A stretch of 64,000 nucleotides of DNA from Kineococcus aurantiacus (GTDB lineage Bacteria > Actinomycetota > Actinomycetes > Actinomycetales > Kineococcaceae), in contig NZ_JACCBB010000001.1 of the NCBI RefSeq assembly GCF_013409345.1, positions 1,116,001 through 1,180,000 of the forward strand. The letters run 5' to 3'. The notes under the pieces were generated by a model, which was not told the DNA's origin, did no database searches, and saw only the letters and a program-made list of their open reading frames with translations. Shown here piece by piece: positions 1-8,968 of this stretch. Made by a program: the position numbers and the translations under genes. Within the stretch, counting starts at the first letter, position 1. Each line of letters starts with the position of its first letter.

Positions 1-282
1 CGGTTCTGGACGCGCGAGGAGGGTCTCGACGCGGACGTGCTGGAGCGGCTGCGCGCCGGGGAGGGGGCCGCGCTGCGGGGCGAGCCGCCGACGCCGGCCG
101 AGCTGGCCGCCCGCCTGGACGCCGAGCTCGCCGTGAGCCTGGAGGCGTTGCGCCGCACGGCCTCGGAGTACGACGCGAAGCGGTGGTCACCGGGTTCGCC
201 GGAACGGCGCGGCGACGCCCTGGCCGACGCCGCGCTGGGGTACCTGGACCTGCGGACGGCCAGGGGTACCCTCCGGCCATGA
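1..282 (+). CDS. C-terminal part of an uncharacterised protein (cut by window edge)
   Basis: The frame is open from base 1 to the TGA at 280-282, giving 93 residues without a visible start, so the gene begins outside the window. The visible part is charged and helical, with an RFWTREEG segment near the edge and a RWSPGSPERRGDALADAALGYLDL segment near the end (this last part reads like a conserved uncharacterised actinobacterial family). No catalytic motif or membrane segment is visible. Its stop overlaps the ATG of the next gene (ATGA), so the two are probably translationally coupled. Function unknown. Confidence 0.6.
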   Translation, partial: RFWTREEGLDADVLERLRAGEGAALRGEPPTPAELAARLDAELAVSLEALRRTASEYDAKRWSPGSPERRGDALADAALGYLDLRTARGTLRP

Positions 283-470
283 GCGACGAGACCGTCCCGG
301 ACAAGCTCGCCTACCGCCTCCTCACCGGGCCCGACGACCGGTCCTTCTGCGAGAAGGTCAGCGCGGCCCTGGCCGACGGGTACGTGCTGCACGGCAGCCC
401 GTCGGTGACGACGACCGACGGGCGCACCGTCGCCGCCCAGGCCGTCGTCCTCCCCCACGTCCTGGGCTGA
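279..470 (+). CDS. DUF1737 small protein
   Basis: A 63-residue protein starting at the ATG that overlaps the previous stop by four bases. The sequence KLAYRLLTGPDDRSFCEKV followed by LADGYVLHGSPSV is the typical DUF1737 pattern; this whole family is a single small alpha/beta domain of about 60 residues, so the gene looks complete. Its role is not known. It has no signal peptide and is probably cytosolic. The longer in-frame extension upstream to 183 is ignored because it would overlap the previous gene. Confidence 0.72.
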   Translation: MSDETVPDKLAYRLLTGPDDRSFCEKVSAALADGYVLHGSPSVTTTDGRTVAAQAVVLPHVLG

Positions 471-553
471 GCGCCCGGCGGCCCCCGGGCGGGGGCCCGT
501 TGCGGCACCCGTGACCGTTACCGCTGTCTGACAGGCGGTGTTAAGGTGCGGGC

Positions 554-666
554 AGGTCATGAGTGACAGCGAGAAGCCCTGGCTGGCTGTCCGGCAACCC
601 TCCCCCGCGGCGGGGTGCCCCAGGTGAGGACCTGGCCGGACGATCCCGTCCGGCAAGCGCGGATCG
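554..666 (+). promoter_or_regulatory. SAM-IV-type riboswitch upstream of metQNI
   Basis: The stretch begins with GGTCATGAGTGACAGC, continues with GCTGTCCGGCAACCCTCC, CGCGGCGGGGTGCCCCAGGTGA and GACCTGG, and ends with GGCAAGCGCGG. These blocks, their order and spacing match the SAM-IV (S-box related) aptamer known from actinobacteria, which senses S-adenosylmethionine. GTGACAGC pairs with GCTGTC, and CCAGGT with ACCTGG. It lies 66 bases before the metQ start, and methionine transport is a usual target. Whether it acts on transcription or on translation cannot be told; no clear U-tract terminator was found. Confidence 0.88.
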
Positions 667-732
667 CCGGACGTCGTCGATCACGGCAGCTGCGAGCCGC
701 GCGCCCGCCCGCACGACAACCGGAGTGTCCTC

Positions 733-1676
733 GTGTCCACCGCCCCCGCCCTGCCCGACAAGCCCAAGCGCCGCGGCCTGCTCTACGGCCTGATCGCCGC
801 CGTCGTCGTCATCGCCGTCGTGATCGTCGCGATCGTCCTGGGCACCCGCGACGACTCCACCAGCACCTCGGCCTCCGGCGGTGAGGCCAGGACGGTGAAG
901 ATCGGCGTCGCCGACAAGTCGCTGCCGTACTGGACGACCTACACCGAGCTCGCCGAGTCCAAGCTCGGCGTGACGGTCGAGCTGGTGAACTTCTCCGACT
1001 ACACGCTGCCGAACCCGGCGCTGTCGCAGGGGGAGCTGGACCTGAACCAGTTCCAGCACATCCAGTACCTGGCGAACTACAACGCCACCGCGGACGACGA
1101 CCTGCAGCCCATCGGCGCGACCGCCGTGTACCCGCTGCCGCTGTACTCCCTCACCGCGAAGTCCGCCGCCGAGCTGCCCGCCGACGCGCAGGTCGCGATC
1201 CCCAACGACGCCATCAACGAGGCCCGCGGCCTCCTCGTGCTGCAGCAGGCCGGCCTGGTCACGCTGAAGGACGGCGGCACCGCGTTCTCCACGACGAACG
1301 ACATCGAGTCCTCGAAGGTGAAGGTCACCACCGTCGCCGCCGACCAGACCGCCAGCGCCCTGCAGTCCGGGTCGGTCGCCGCCGCCATCGTCAACAACAA
1401 CTACGCGACCGCCGCGAAGCTGTCCGACGAGAACATCATCGTCAAGGACGACCCGACCGCCGCCGCGGCCGCGCCGTACGTCAACATCTTCGCCGCCCGC
1501 AAGGCCGACGTGGACGACGAGACCTACCTCGACCTGGCCGCGCTGTGGCACGACCCGGCCGTGCAGGAGGTCTTCCTGCAGGACAACCCCAGCGCGGTCG
1601 TGCAGGACACCCCCGCCGCGGACCTGCAGGCGGAGACGGTGAAGGTCGAGGCCGACGCGAAGGCCGCCCAGGGCAA

Positions 1677-1680
<4 letters not shown>
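733..1680 (+). CDS. metQ: D-methionine-type ABC transporter substrate-binding protein MetQ/NlpA
   Basis: A 315-residue NlpA-family protein (GTG start at 733). The mature part begins with RTVKIGVADKSLPYWTTY and has the family signature ELVNFSDYTLPNPALSQGELDLNQFQH, which forms the methionine-binding lobe interface. Residues about 16-37 form one strong hydrophobic helix preceded by KPKRR. There is no cysteine after it, so the usual lipobox is missing and the protein seems held by an uncleaved N-terminal anchor. It is first in the metQNI operon behind a SAM-IV riboswitch, so it should be expressed when S-adenosylmethionine is low. Stop overlaps the metN start (GTGA). Confidence 0.92.
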
Positions 1681-2696
<1,016 letters not shown>

Positions 2697-2698
2697 GG

Positions 2699-3364
2699 AT
2701 GGACTTCAGCGGTTTCCTCGAGACGTTCGGCGTCTTCCGCGACGCCATCTGGCAGACGCTGCTCATGGCGGTCGTCTCCCTGATCTGCTCCGGCGTGCTG
2801 GGGCTGGTCCTGGGGGTGGCGCTGTACGCGACCCGGCCGGGCAACCTGTTCGGCAACCGGTTCGTGTTCGGGTTGCTCGGGTTCGTCGTGAACGTGGTGC
2901 GCCCCATCCCGTTCATCATCTTCCTGGCCGCCATCACGCCGCTGCAGATCGCGGTGGTGGGCACGACGATCGGGACGACGGCGGTGACGTTCGCCATCTC
3001 GCTGGCGGCGGCGTTCGCGGTGTCCCGCATCGTCGAGCAGTCGCTCGTGAGCGTGGACCCCGGTGTCGTCGAGGCGGCCCGCGCCGTGGGGGCCTCGCGG
3101 ATCGCGATCCTCGTCGGCGTCGTGATCCCCGAGGGCCTGGGCCCGCTGATCCTGGGGTACACGTTCATCTTCGTCGGGATCGTCGACATGACGGCGCAGG
3201 CCGGTCTGGTCGGCGGCGGCGGGCTGGGCGACTACGCCATCACGTACGGCAAGCAGCGGTACGACTACGGGATCATCTACGTCGCCGTGGCCGCGATCAT
3301 CGTCATCGTGCAGGTGGGGCAGGTCGTCGGGAACCGCCTGGCCCGCGGGGTCATGCGGAGGTAG
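2699..3364 (+). CDS. metI: Methionine ABC transporter permease MetI
   Basis: A 221-residue membrane protein starting two bases after the metN stop. It has about five hydrophobic helices and the permease EAA loop (VDPGVVEAARAVGASRIAIL, residues about 120-139), where MetN docks. The AQAGLVGGGGLGDYAI stretch near residue 160 is strongly conserved in MetI. It completes the metQNI operon and ends 14 bases from the stop of the convergent lipid-kinase gene. Confidence 0.94.
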   Translation: MDFSGFLETFGVFRDAIWQTLLMAVVSLICSGVLGLVLGVALYATRPGNLFGNRFVFGLLGFVVNVVRPIPFIIFLAAITPLQIAVVGTTIGTTAVTFAISLAAAFAVSRIVEQSLVSVDPGVVEAARAVGASRIAILVGVVIPEGLGPLILGYTFIFVGIVDMTAQAGLVGGGGLGDYAITYGKQRYDYGIIYVAVAAIIVIVQVGQVVGNRLARGVMRR

Positions 3365-3377
3365 CGCACCGCCCCGG

Positions 3378-4277
3378 TCAGGGGCACAGGGCCTGCCAGA
3401 CGTCCGGGTGCATCTCGAAGCGCTCAGACGTCTGGGGTCCGGTGACCTCCCCGTCGGAGTTCAGCCGGAACGTGCCCTGCTCGGCGTGGACCTCGACGAC
3501 CTTCCCGGTGGCGGTCGTGACGTCCTGGCGCTCGACGTGCACGCCGCGGCGCAGGCCCGCGGCGAACCCGAGGCGGGCCAGCGGGCCGGTGGAGGTGCTG
3601 ACGACGACGTCGGCGACGCCGTCGTGCGGGTCGGCGCCGGGCACGAGGGGCGCTCCCCCGCCGATGGTGCCGCCGATGCCGATGCCGACCAGGAGCACGG
3701 GCCGGTCGCCGGGGTTCACGACCTGGCCGTCGACCTCGACGCGCAGGGCGAAGCCCCGGCCGGCGCTGATGCCGGCCCACACCGCGCCGACGGGGTAGGC
3801 CCCCGCCCCCAGCCCCTTCTTCAGCCGCTGGGCCTTGGCCGTGGCCGAGGCCCCGATGCCGGCGTGGACGGTGTTGACGGTGATGCGCCCGTGGGAGTCG
3901 ACGAGCAGTTCCAGCCCGCGGGGGCGCCCGGTGGTGACGACGCGGGCGGCGGCGACGGGGTCCAGCGGCAGCCGCAGGGAACGGGCCAGGTCGTTGCCGG
4001 TCCCCAGGGGGACGATGCCCAGCGGCCCCACGTCCCAGGTCCTCCCGGCGTCCCACAGCACCTGCAGGGCGGCGTGCAGCGACCCGTCCCCGCCGAGCAG
4101 GACGAGGCGGCGGCCGTCGGCGCCCAGCAGCGCGTCCCGCAGGTCGTCGGTGCCGCGGGTGCGGCGCAGCTCGACGTCCCCGGCGCGGCCCAGCTCACCG
4201 ACGACGGCCTCGACGGCGTTGGCGCGCGCGGACCCCGCACCGGCGTTGACGACGGCCAGGAACTCGTTCTCGCTCAC
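3378..4277 (-). CDS. Diacylglycerol kinase-family lipid kinase
   Basis: A 299-residue soluble protein of the DAGK catalytic family (GTG start at 4277). LLGGDGSLHAALQVL (about residues 60-74) is the family nucleotide-binding GGDGT loop with serine in place of threonine, and GIVPLGTGNDLARSL (about 86-100) is the second signature. NVVNAGAGSA-like residues at the N terminus and the C-terminal FRLNSDGEV (binding the phosphate and Mg) complete the pattern. Such enzymes phosphorylate diacylglycerol or related lipids; the real substrate cannot be read from sequence. It is transcribed alone, convergent with metI. Confidence 0.88.
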   Translation of the reverse strand: MSENEFLAVVNAGAGSARANAVEAVVGELGRAGDVELRRTRGTDDLRDALLGADGRRLVLLGGDGSLHAALQVLWDAGRTWDVGPLGIVPLGTGNDLARSLRLPLDPVAAARVVTTGRPRGLELLVDSHGRITVNTVHAGIGASATAKAQRLKKGLGAGAYPVGAVWAGISAGRGFALRVEVDGQVVNPGDRPVLLVGIGIGGTIGGGAPLVPGADPHDGVADVVVSTSTGPLARLGFAAGLRRGVHVERQDVTTATGKVVEVHAEQGTFRLNSDGEVTGPQTSERFEMHPDVWQALCP

Positions 4278-4338
4278 GCGCTGCCCAACGGACCAGCACC
4301 CCGGCGGGTGCCGGGCGTGGCCCGGCTCACAGCCGACT

Positions 4339-4386
4339 CACCGCCGGGACCAGCACCGGGCCCACCGCCGGGCCCACCGCCGGGCC
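4339..4386. repeat. GC-rich 12-bp tandem repeat
   Basis: Units of CACCGCCGGGCC: CACCGCCGGGAC at 4339, a short CACCGGGCC at 4354, and perfect copies at 4363 and 4375. It lies in the 202-base space between the divergent lipid kinase and DUF485 genes. Probably slippage of GC-rich spacer; no function is evident. Confidence 0.55.
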
Positions 4387-4479
4387 GTCCTGCGGTCCGG
4401 GCCCGACGCGCCTGTGCGGTGTCTGGAAGCGGACCGGGAAGCGGGTTAGCCTCGGACCACGCTGACGAGGAGGTCACCG

Positions 4480-4833
4480 ATGCCCGCTCCCGCTCCCGGG
4501 GACGACCCGTACGAAGAGGTCCGCTCCTCCCCGGAGTTCCAGGCCCTGCGCCGGCGGTTCCGCCGGTTCGTCCTGCCCCTGGCCGCGCTGTTCCTGGTCT
4601 GGTACGCCGTCTACGTCCTGCTCGCCGACTACGCGCACGGGTTCATGAGCACCCGGGTCGGCGGCTCCAACATCACCGTGGGCCTGCTGTTCGGCCTCGG
4701 CCAGTTCGTCTCCACCTTCGCCATCACCACCGTGTACGTGCGGTGGGCGAACCGGCGCTTCGACCCGGCCGCGGACGCGCTGCGGCACGAGGTCGAGCAG
4801 CGCGTCGCGCGCGGCACGGAGGTGCAGCGGTGA
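4480..4833 (+). CDS. DUF485 membrane protein (YjcH-like partner of acetate symporter)
   Basis: A 117-residue protein with two membrane helices (about residues 30-50 and 62-88) and the DUF485 signature SPEFQALRRRFRRFVLPLAALFLVWYAVYVLL near the N terminus. A strong ribosome site (GAGGAGG, 6 bases before the ATG) fixes the start. In many bacteria this gene precedes actP; here its stop overlaps the symporter start (GTGA), so the pair is co-translated. The likely role is as an accessory subunit of the symporter; the exact task is not known. TTAGCCT about 30 bases upstream may be the -10 region. Confidence 0.88.
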   Translation: MPAPAPGDDPYEEVRSSPEFQALRRRFRRFVLPLAALFLVWYAVYVLLADYAHGFMSTRVGGSNITVGLLFGLGQFVSTFAITTVYVRWANRRFDPAADALRHEVEQRVARGTEVQR

Positions 4834-6449
4834 CCGACATCGGCGAACCCCTCGTCAACATCGCCATCTTCGTCGTGTTCGTCGCGGTGACGCTGGTGGT
4901 CGTGCTGCGCGCCAGCCGCGGCAACCGCACCGCCGCCGACTTCTACGCCGGGGGCCGCTCCTTCACCGGGCCGCAGAACGGCATCGCGATCGCCGGGGAC
5001 TACCTGTCGGCGGCGAGCTTCCTCGGCATCGCCGGGGCGATCGCGGTCTACGGCTACGACGGGTTCCTCTACTCCATCGGGTTCCTCGTGGCCTGGCTGG
5101 TGGCGCTGCTGCTGGTCGCCGAACTGCTGCGCAACACCGGCCGCTTCACCATGGCCGACGTCCTCAGCTTCCGGCTGGCCGAGCGGCCGGTGCGGCTGGC
5201 CGCGGCGATCTCGACGCTGGCCGTCTCGTTCTTCTACCTGCTCGCCCAGATGGCCGGGGCCGGCGGGCTGGTGGCGCTGCTGCTGGGGATCGACTCCGCC
5301 GCGGGGCAGAACGTCGTCATCGCGGTCGTGGGGACGCTGATGATCCTGTACGTCCTGGTCGGCGGCATGAAGGGCACCACGTGGGTGCAGATCATCAAGG
5401 CGTGCCTGCTCGTCGCCGGGGCCGGGGTCATGACGGTGTGGGTGCTGGCCCGGTACGGGTTCAACCTGTCCGACCTGCTCGGCGCGGCCGTGGCCGCCCC
5501 CGGGTCGGCCGGTGAGGCGCTGCTGGGGCCGGGGGCGCAGTACGGCGCGACCGGCACGTCGCGGCTGAACTTCCTGTCGCTGTCGCTGGCCCTGGTGCTG
5601 GGGACGGCGGGCCTGCCGCACGTGCTCATGCGCTTCTACACGGTGCCCTCGTCCCGGGAGGCGCGCCGCAGCGTCGTGTGGGCCATCTGGATCATCGGGT
5701 TCTTCTACCTGTTCACCCTGGTGCTGGGCTACGGCGCCGGCGCCCTGGTGGGCAAGGAGGCCATCCTCGCCGCCCCCGGGAAGGTGAACTCCGCGGCCCC
5801 GCTGCTGGCGTACGAGCTGGGCGGGACGGTCCTGCTGGGGGTCATCGCGGCCGTCGCCTTCGCCACCATCCTCGCCGTCGTGGCGGGGCTGGCCATCACC
5901 GCCAGCGCCTCCTTCGCCCACGACGTGTACGCCTCGGTGATCAAGCGCGGCAAGGCCGACCCGGCCTCGGAGGTGCGGGTGGCGCGCCTGACCGTCGTCG
6001 TCATCGGCGCCGTGGCGATCGTCGGGGGGATCTTCGCCAACGGGCAGAACGTCGCGTTCCTGGTGGCCCTGGCCTTCGCCGTGGCCGCCAGCGCGAACCT
6101 GCCGACGATCCTGTACTCGCTGTTCTGGCCGCGGTTCACCACCCGCGGGGCGCTGTGGAGCATGTACGGCGGGCTGATCTCCTGCCTGGTGCTCATCGCC
6201 TCCTCCCCCGTGGTGTCCGGGAAGGTCGACCCGGTGACGGGCGCGTCGCTGTCGATGATCCGCGACACGTCGGTGGACTTCTCCTGGTTCCCGCTGGAGA
6301 ACCCCGGGCTGGTGACGATCCCGCTGGCCTTCCTGCTCGGGTGGCTGGGTTCGGTCACCGGCCGCGAGCGCGGCGGCGAGCGGCGCGCGGCGCAGATGGA
6401 GGTGCGCAGCCTCACCGGGGCCGGCGCGGAGAAGGCCGTGGAGCACTGA
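4830..6449 (+). CDS. actP: Solute:sodium symporter, ActP-type acetate/monocarboxylate permease
   Basis: A 539-residue membrane protein with about 13 hydrophobic helices. The GTG at 4830 overlaps the DUF485 stop; the longer open frame upstream is antisense to the lipid kinase. Residues 29-60 (ADFYAGGRSFTGPQNGIAIAGDYLSAASFLGIAG) are the SSS-family core with the sodium-site region and are typical of ActP. Later conserved stretches are GGMKGTTWVQ, LPHVLMRFYTVPSSREARRS and ASANLPTILYSLFWPRFTTRGA. Family members take up acetate and other small monocarboxylates with sodium. Convergent with the amidohydrolase gene, 15 bases apart. Confidence 0.9.
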   Translation: MTDIGEPLVNIAIFVVFVAVTLVVVLRASRGNRTAADFYAGGRSFTGPQNGIAIAGDYLSAASFLGIAGAIAVYGYDGFLYSIGFLVAWLVALLLVAELLRNTGRFTMADVLSFRLAERPVRLAAAISTLAVSFFYLLAQMAGAGGLVALLLGIDSAAGQNVVIAVVGTLMILYVLVGGMKGTTWVQIIKACLLVAGAGVMTVWVLARYGFNLSDLLGAAVAAPGSAGEALLGPGAQYGATGTSRLNFLSLSLALVLGTAGLPHVLMRFYTVPSSREARRSVVWAIWIIGFFYLFTLVLGYGAGALVGKEAILAAPGKVNSAAPLLAYELGGTVLLGVIAAVAFATILAVVAGLAITASASFAHDVYASVIKRGKADPASEVRVARLTVVVIGAVAIVGGIFANGQNVAFLVALAFAVAASANLPTILYSLFWPRFTTRGALWSMYGGLISCLVLIASSPVVSGKVDPVTGASLSMIRDTSVDFSWFPLENPGLVTIPLAFLLGWLGSVTGRERGGERRAAQMEVRSLTGAGAEKAVEH

Positions 6450-6464
6450 GGGTCGCCGCCGGGC

Positions 6465-7679
6465 TCACAGGGGCGCCCAGGACCCGTCGGGGCGGGCGAC
6501 CTCCCCGCCGGCGTCCCACCGGTACACCGGCCGCCCGTCCAGGACGACGTGCAGCGCGCGGGACATGAGGTCGAGCGGGTCCCCGGACCACACCACGACG
6601 TCGCCGTCGAGGCCGGGGGCCAGCGACCCGACGCGGTCGTCCAGGCCGAGGATCCGGGCCGGGTTGAGGGTCAGGGCGCGCAGGGCCTCGTCGCGGTCGA
6701 GCCCCTCCTTGACGGCGAAGGCCGCCGAGACGGGCAGGTACTGGATCGGCACGACGGGGTGGTCGGTGGTGAGGGCGACCCGCAGCCCGGCCCCGGCGAG
6801 CAGGCCGGGGACGGCCAGGGAGCGGTGGCGCAGCTCCACCTTGGAGCGGGAGGTCAGCAGCGGCCCGACGACGGCCGGCAGCCCCCGCTCCCGCAGCAGG
6901 TCCAGGACGAGGTGGCCCTCGGTGACGTGGTTGAGGACGAGCCGGTAGCCGAACTCGTCGGCGAGGCGGACGGCGGTGGCGATGTCGTCGGCGCGGTGGG
7001 CGTGCTGGTGCCACACGAGCTCACCGGCCAGGACGCGGGCCAGCACCTCGGCGTCGCGGTCGTCGCCCGCGGCCGGCAGCCCGTCGTCGTGCGGGCGGGC
7101 CGCGAACCGCTGCGCGGCGGCGAAGGCGTCGCGCAGCGCGGCGGCCGTGCCCATGCGCGTCGTGGGCCCGCCGGCGTTCTTCTTCGGGTTCTCCCCCAGC
7201 GCGCTCTTCACCCCGACCGGGGCCCGCAGGAGCATGTCGTCCACCGTCGTCCCCCACGTCTTCAGCGCCGCCGTCTGGCCGCCGACGACGTTGGCCGAGC
7301 CGGGCAGCACGGCGACGGTGGTGACCCCGGTGCTCAGGGCGTCGGCGAAGCCGCGGTCGGAGGGGTCGACACCGTCCCAGCTGCGCAGCCGGGCCCCGCG
7401 GGGCTCGCCCTTCTCGTTGACGTCGGCGCCGTGCCAGCCCTCGCCCTCGGCGTGGACGCCGAGGTGGGTGTGCGGGTCGACGAACCCGGGCAGCACGAGG
7501 CAGCCCGTGGCGTCGAGGACGGGGATCCCGGCGGGGACGGGGACGTCGCCGACGGCGGCGATCCGGCCGTCGCGCACGACGACGGTGCCGTGCTCGCGCT
7601 GACCGACCCAGTCCGGGGTCAGGCGCAGCAGGGTGCCGCCGACGACCGCGACGTCCCGGGCGGGTGGGGGGGTGCTCAC
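6465..7679 (-). CDS. Amidohydrolase, imidazolonepropionase-like
   Basis: A 404-residue metal-dependent hydrolase. LVLPGFVDPHTHLG (about residues 61-74) holds the first metal-binding histidine pair; WHQHAHR, LVLNHVTEGH and ALTTDHPV provide the later histidines and the aspartate expected for the barrel active site. WHGADVNEKGEPRGARLRSWDG and VGVKSALGENPKKNAGG are typical of an uncharacterised amidohydrolase group also found in clostridia. The C-terminal GLDGDVVVWSGDPLD belongs to the small beta-sandwich domain. No signal peptide, so cytosolic. The substrate is unknown. A GACAGT box 6 bases before the GTG may be a weak -10. Confidence 0.82.
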   Translation of the reverse strand: MSTPPPARDVAVVGGTLLRLTPDWVGQREHGTVVVRDGRIAAVGDVPVPAGIPVLDATGCLVLPGFVDPHTHLGVHAEGEGWHGADVNEKGEPRGARLRSWDGVDPSDRGFADALSTGVTTVAVLPGSANVVGGQTAALKTWGTTVDDMLLRAPVGVKSALGENPKKNAGGPTTRMGTAAALRDAFAAAQRFAARPHDDGLPAAGDDRDAEVLARVLAGELVWHQHAHRADDIATAVRLADEFGYRLVLNHVTEGHLVLDLLRERGLPAVVGPLLTSRSKVELRHRSLAVPGLLAGAGLRVALTTDHPVVPIQYLPVSAAFAVKEGLDRDEALRALTLNPARILGLDDRVGSLAPGLDGDVVVWSGDPLDLMSRALHVVLDGRPVYRWDAGGEVARPDGSWAPL

Positions 7680-7724
7680 GCGCCCACTGTCGCAGCGACC
7701 GTCGCGCCGCGCCGCCCGGGCGGA

Positions 7725-8912
7725 TCAGCCGGCCAGCCCGGCGGCCGAGCGGTCCAGCTCCTCCCCCACGACGTCCAGCAGCCGGGGCACGTCGACGACG
7801 AGGTCGGCGCGCGCGTCGGGGAAGCGCAGCGGCCACGGCAGCCGCGGTTCGGAGCCCACCACGGCCCGGTGGCGCACCCGCGCCGCCCGGGCCAGCTTGA
7901 CGAACGTCGGGTACACCAGGGCTCGGGGCGTCAGCTCGACCACGGCGGCGCCGGGGCGGGTGAAGACGAGGTTCGTCAGGCCCGCCCCGTGGACGCCCAC
8001 GACGACGTCGGCCGCGGCGAACGTCTCGACCTCCTCGGCGAGGGTGAGGGTGGCGGGGTCGACGACCTCGAACCCGTGCTGCTCCAGGCCGGCGAGGACG
8101 GCGTCGGCGTTGAGCAGGACCCGGCGCTCCCCCCCGGTGCGGTGGACGACGAGCCGGCGGCCGGTCGCGGGGACCGCGACGGCCGGCGCGGCGGCCCGCA
8201 CGTGGTCGACGGCCTGCGGGGAGACCCACCGGTTGCGTCCGGGGACGCTCGCGGCGACGAGCCGGTCGGTGGCGAAGTGCGCGCCGGGGTCGGTGACCTC
8301 GACCCGGCGGTCGGGGGGGACGCCCAGCGCGTCGAGCCACTGCGGCACGAACGCCGGGGCCCGGCCCGGGACGAGCCAGTGGTCGACCTCGTGGACGCCG
8401 CCGGGCAGGGCCCGCAGAGCGGCGAGCGCGCGGGGCACGACCTGGACCGTCCAGTGGTAGTAGTTCGGCGACCACGGCGACAGCAGCGTGACGGTCGTGC
8501 CGGGCAGGTGCTCGGGGGGCCGCAGGGACCGGGGGTCCGGCAGCATCGTGCGCGCCGGGAAACCCGCCTCCTGCCACAGGTCCTCGACGAGCCGGCCGCG
8601 GTGGAACACCCAACCCTCACGTCCGGTGAGAGTTGCTCCGGGCAACTCCGCGACGAACTGCTCGGGGACGACGCCGACGTCGCGCTGCCGGACGGCCCAC
8701 CGGTCGGCGACGTCGAACTCGGCCGGGACGGCCAGGCGCACGCGCCGGGCCGGTTCCACGAGGTGGTAGCGGACCCCGGGCCCGGCGAGGTCGCGGGGCC
8801 GGACCCCCGGCACCACCACCGCGCGCACGCCGCGCCCGGCCGACCGCAGCGCCTCCAGGCGGTACCCCGCCGCGCTCGCGGCCAGGTACCGCCACCCGAC
8901 CCGTTCGTCCAC
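7725..8912 (-). CDS. Glycosyltransferase 61 family (DUF563) protein
   Basis: A 395-residue protein (GTG at 8912; frame is open further upstream but would run into the beta-helix gene). The domain pattern fits the GT61/DUF563 fold: LLSPWSPNYYHWTVQVVPR in the middle (the conserved N-Y-x-H-W motif), then VVGVHGAGLTNLVFTRPGAAVVEL (nucleotide-sugar site) near residue 320. Members transfer sugars such as xylose or GlcNAc to glycans. It has no membrane segment. CACTGT seven bases before the start might be a -10. It lies 56 bases downstream of the secreted beta-helix gene on the same strand, so they may be co-transcribed and work on the same surface glycan. Confidence 0.82.
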   Translation of the reverse strand: MDERVGWRYLAASAAGYRLEALRSAGRGVRAVVVPGVRPRDLAGPGVRYHLVEPARRVRLAVPAEFDVADRWAVRQRDVGVVPEQFVAELPGATLTGREGWVFHRGRLVEDLWQEAGFPARTMLPDPRSLRPPEHLPGTTVTLLSPWSPNYYHWTVQVVPRALAALRALPGGVHEVDHWLVPGRAPAFVPQWLDALGVPPDRRVEVTDPGAHFATDRLVAASVPGRNRWVSPQAVDHVRAAAPAVAVPATGRRLVVHRTGGERRVLLNADAVLAGLEQHGFEVVDPATLTLAEEVETFAAADVVVGVHGAGLTNLVFTRPGAAVVELTPRALVYPTFVKLARAARVRHRAVVGSEPRLPWPLRFPDARADLVVDVPRLLDVVGEELDRSAAGLAG

Positions 8913-8968
8913 GGGGGAGACAGTGCCACCTCCTGCCGGTCTCAACCACCGCGGTGTCCCGCCCCGGC

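Noticed and set aside
3408-4829. Upstream extension of the ActP frame
   Set aside because: It is antisense to the lipid kinase and overlaps the DUF485 gene; the GTG at 4830 overlaps the DUF485 stop and gives the normal family start.
4629-6446. Minus-strand open frame of 605 codons opposite actP
   Set aside because: Low-complexity His/Gln/Arg/Gly shadow of a clear symporter gene.
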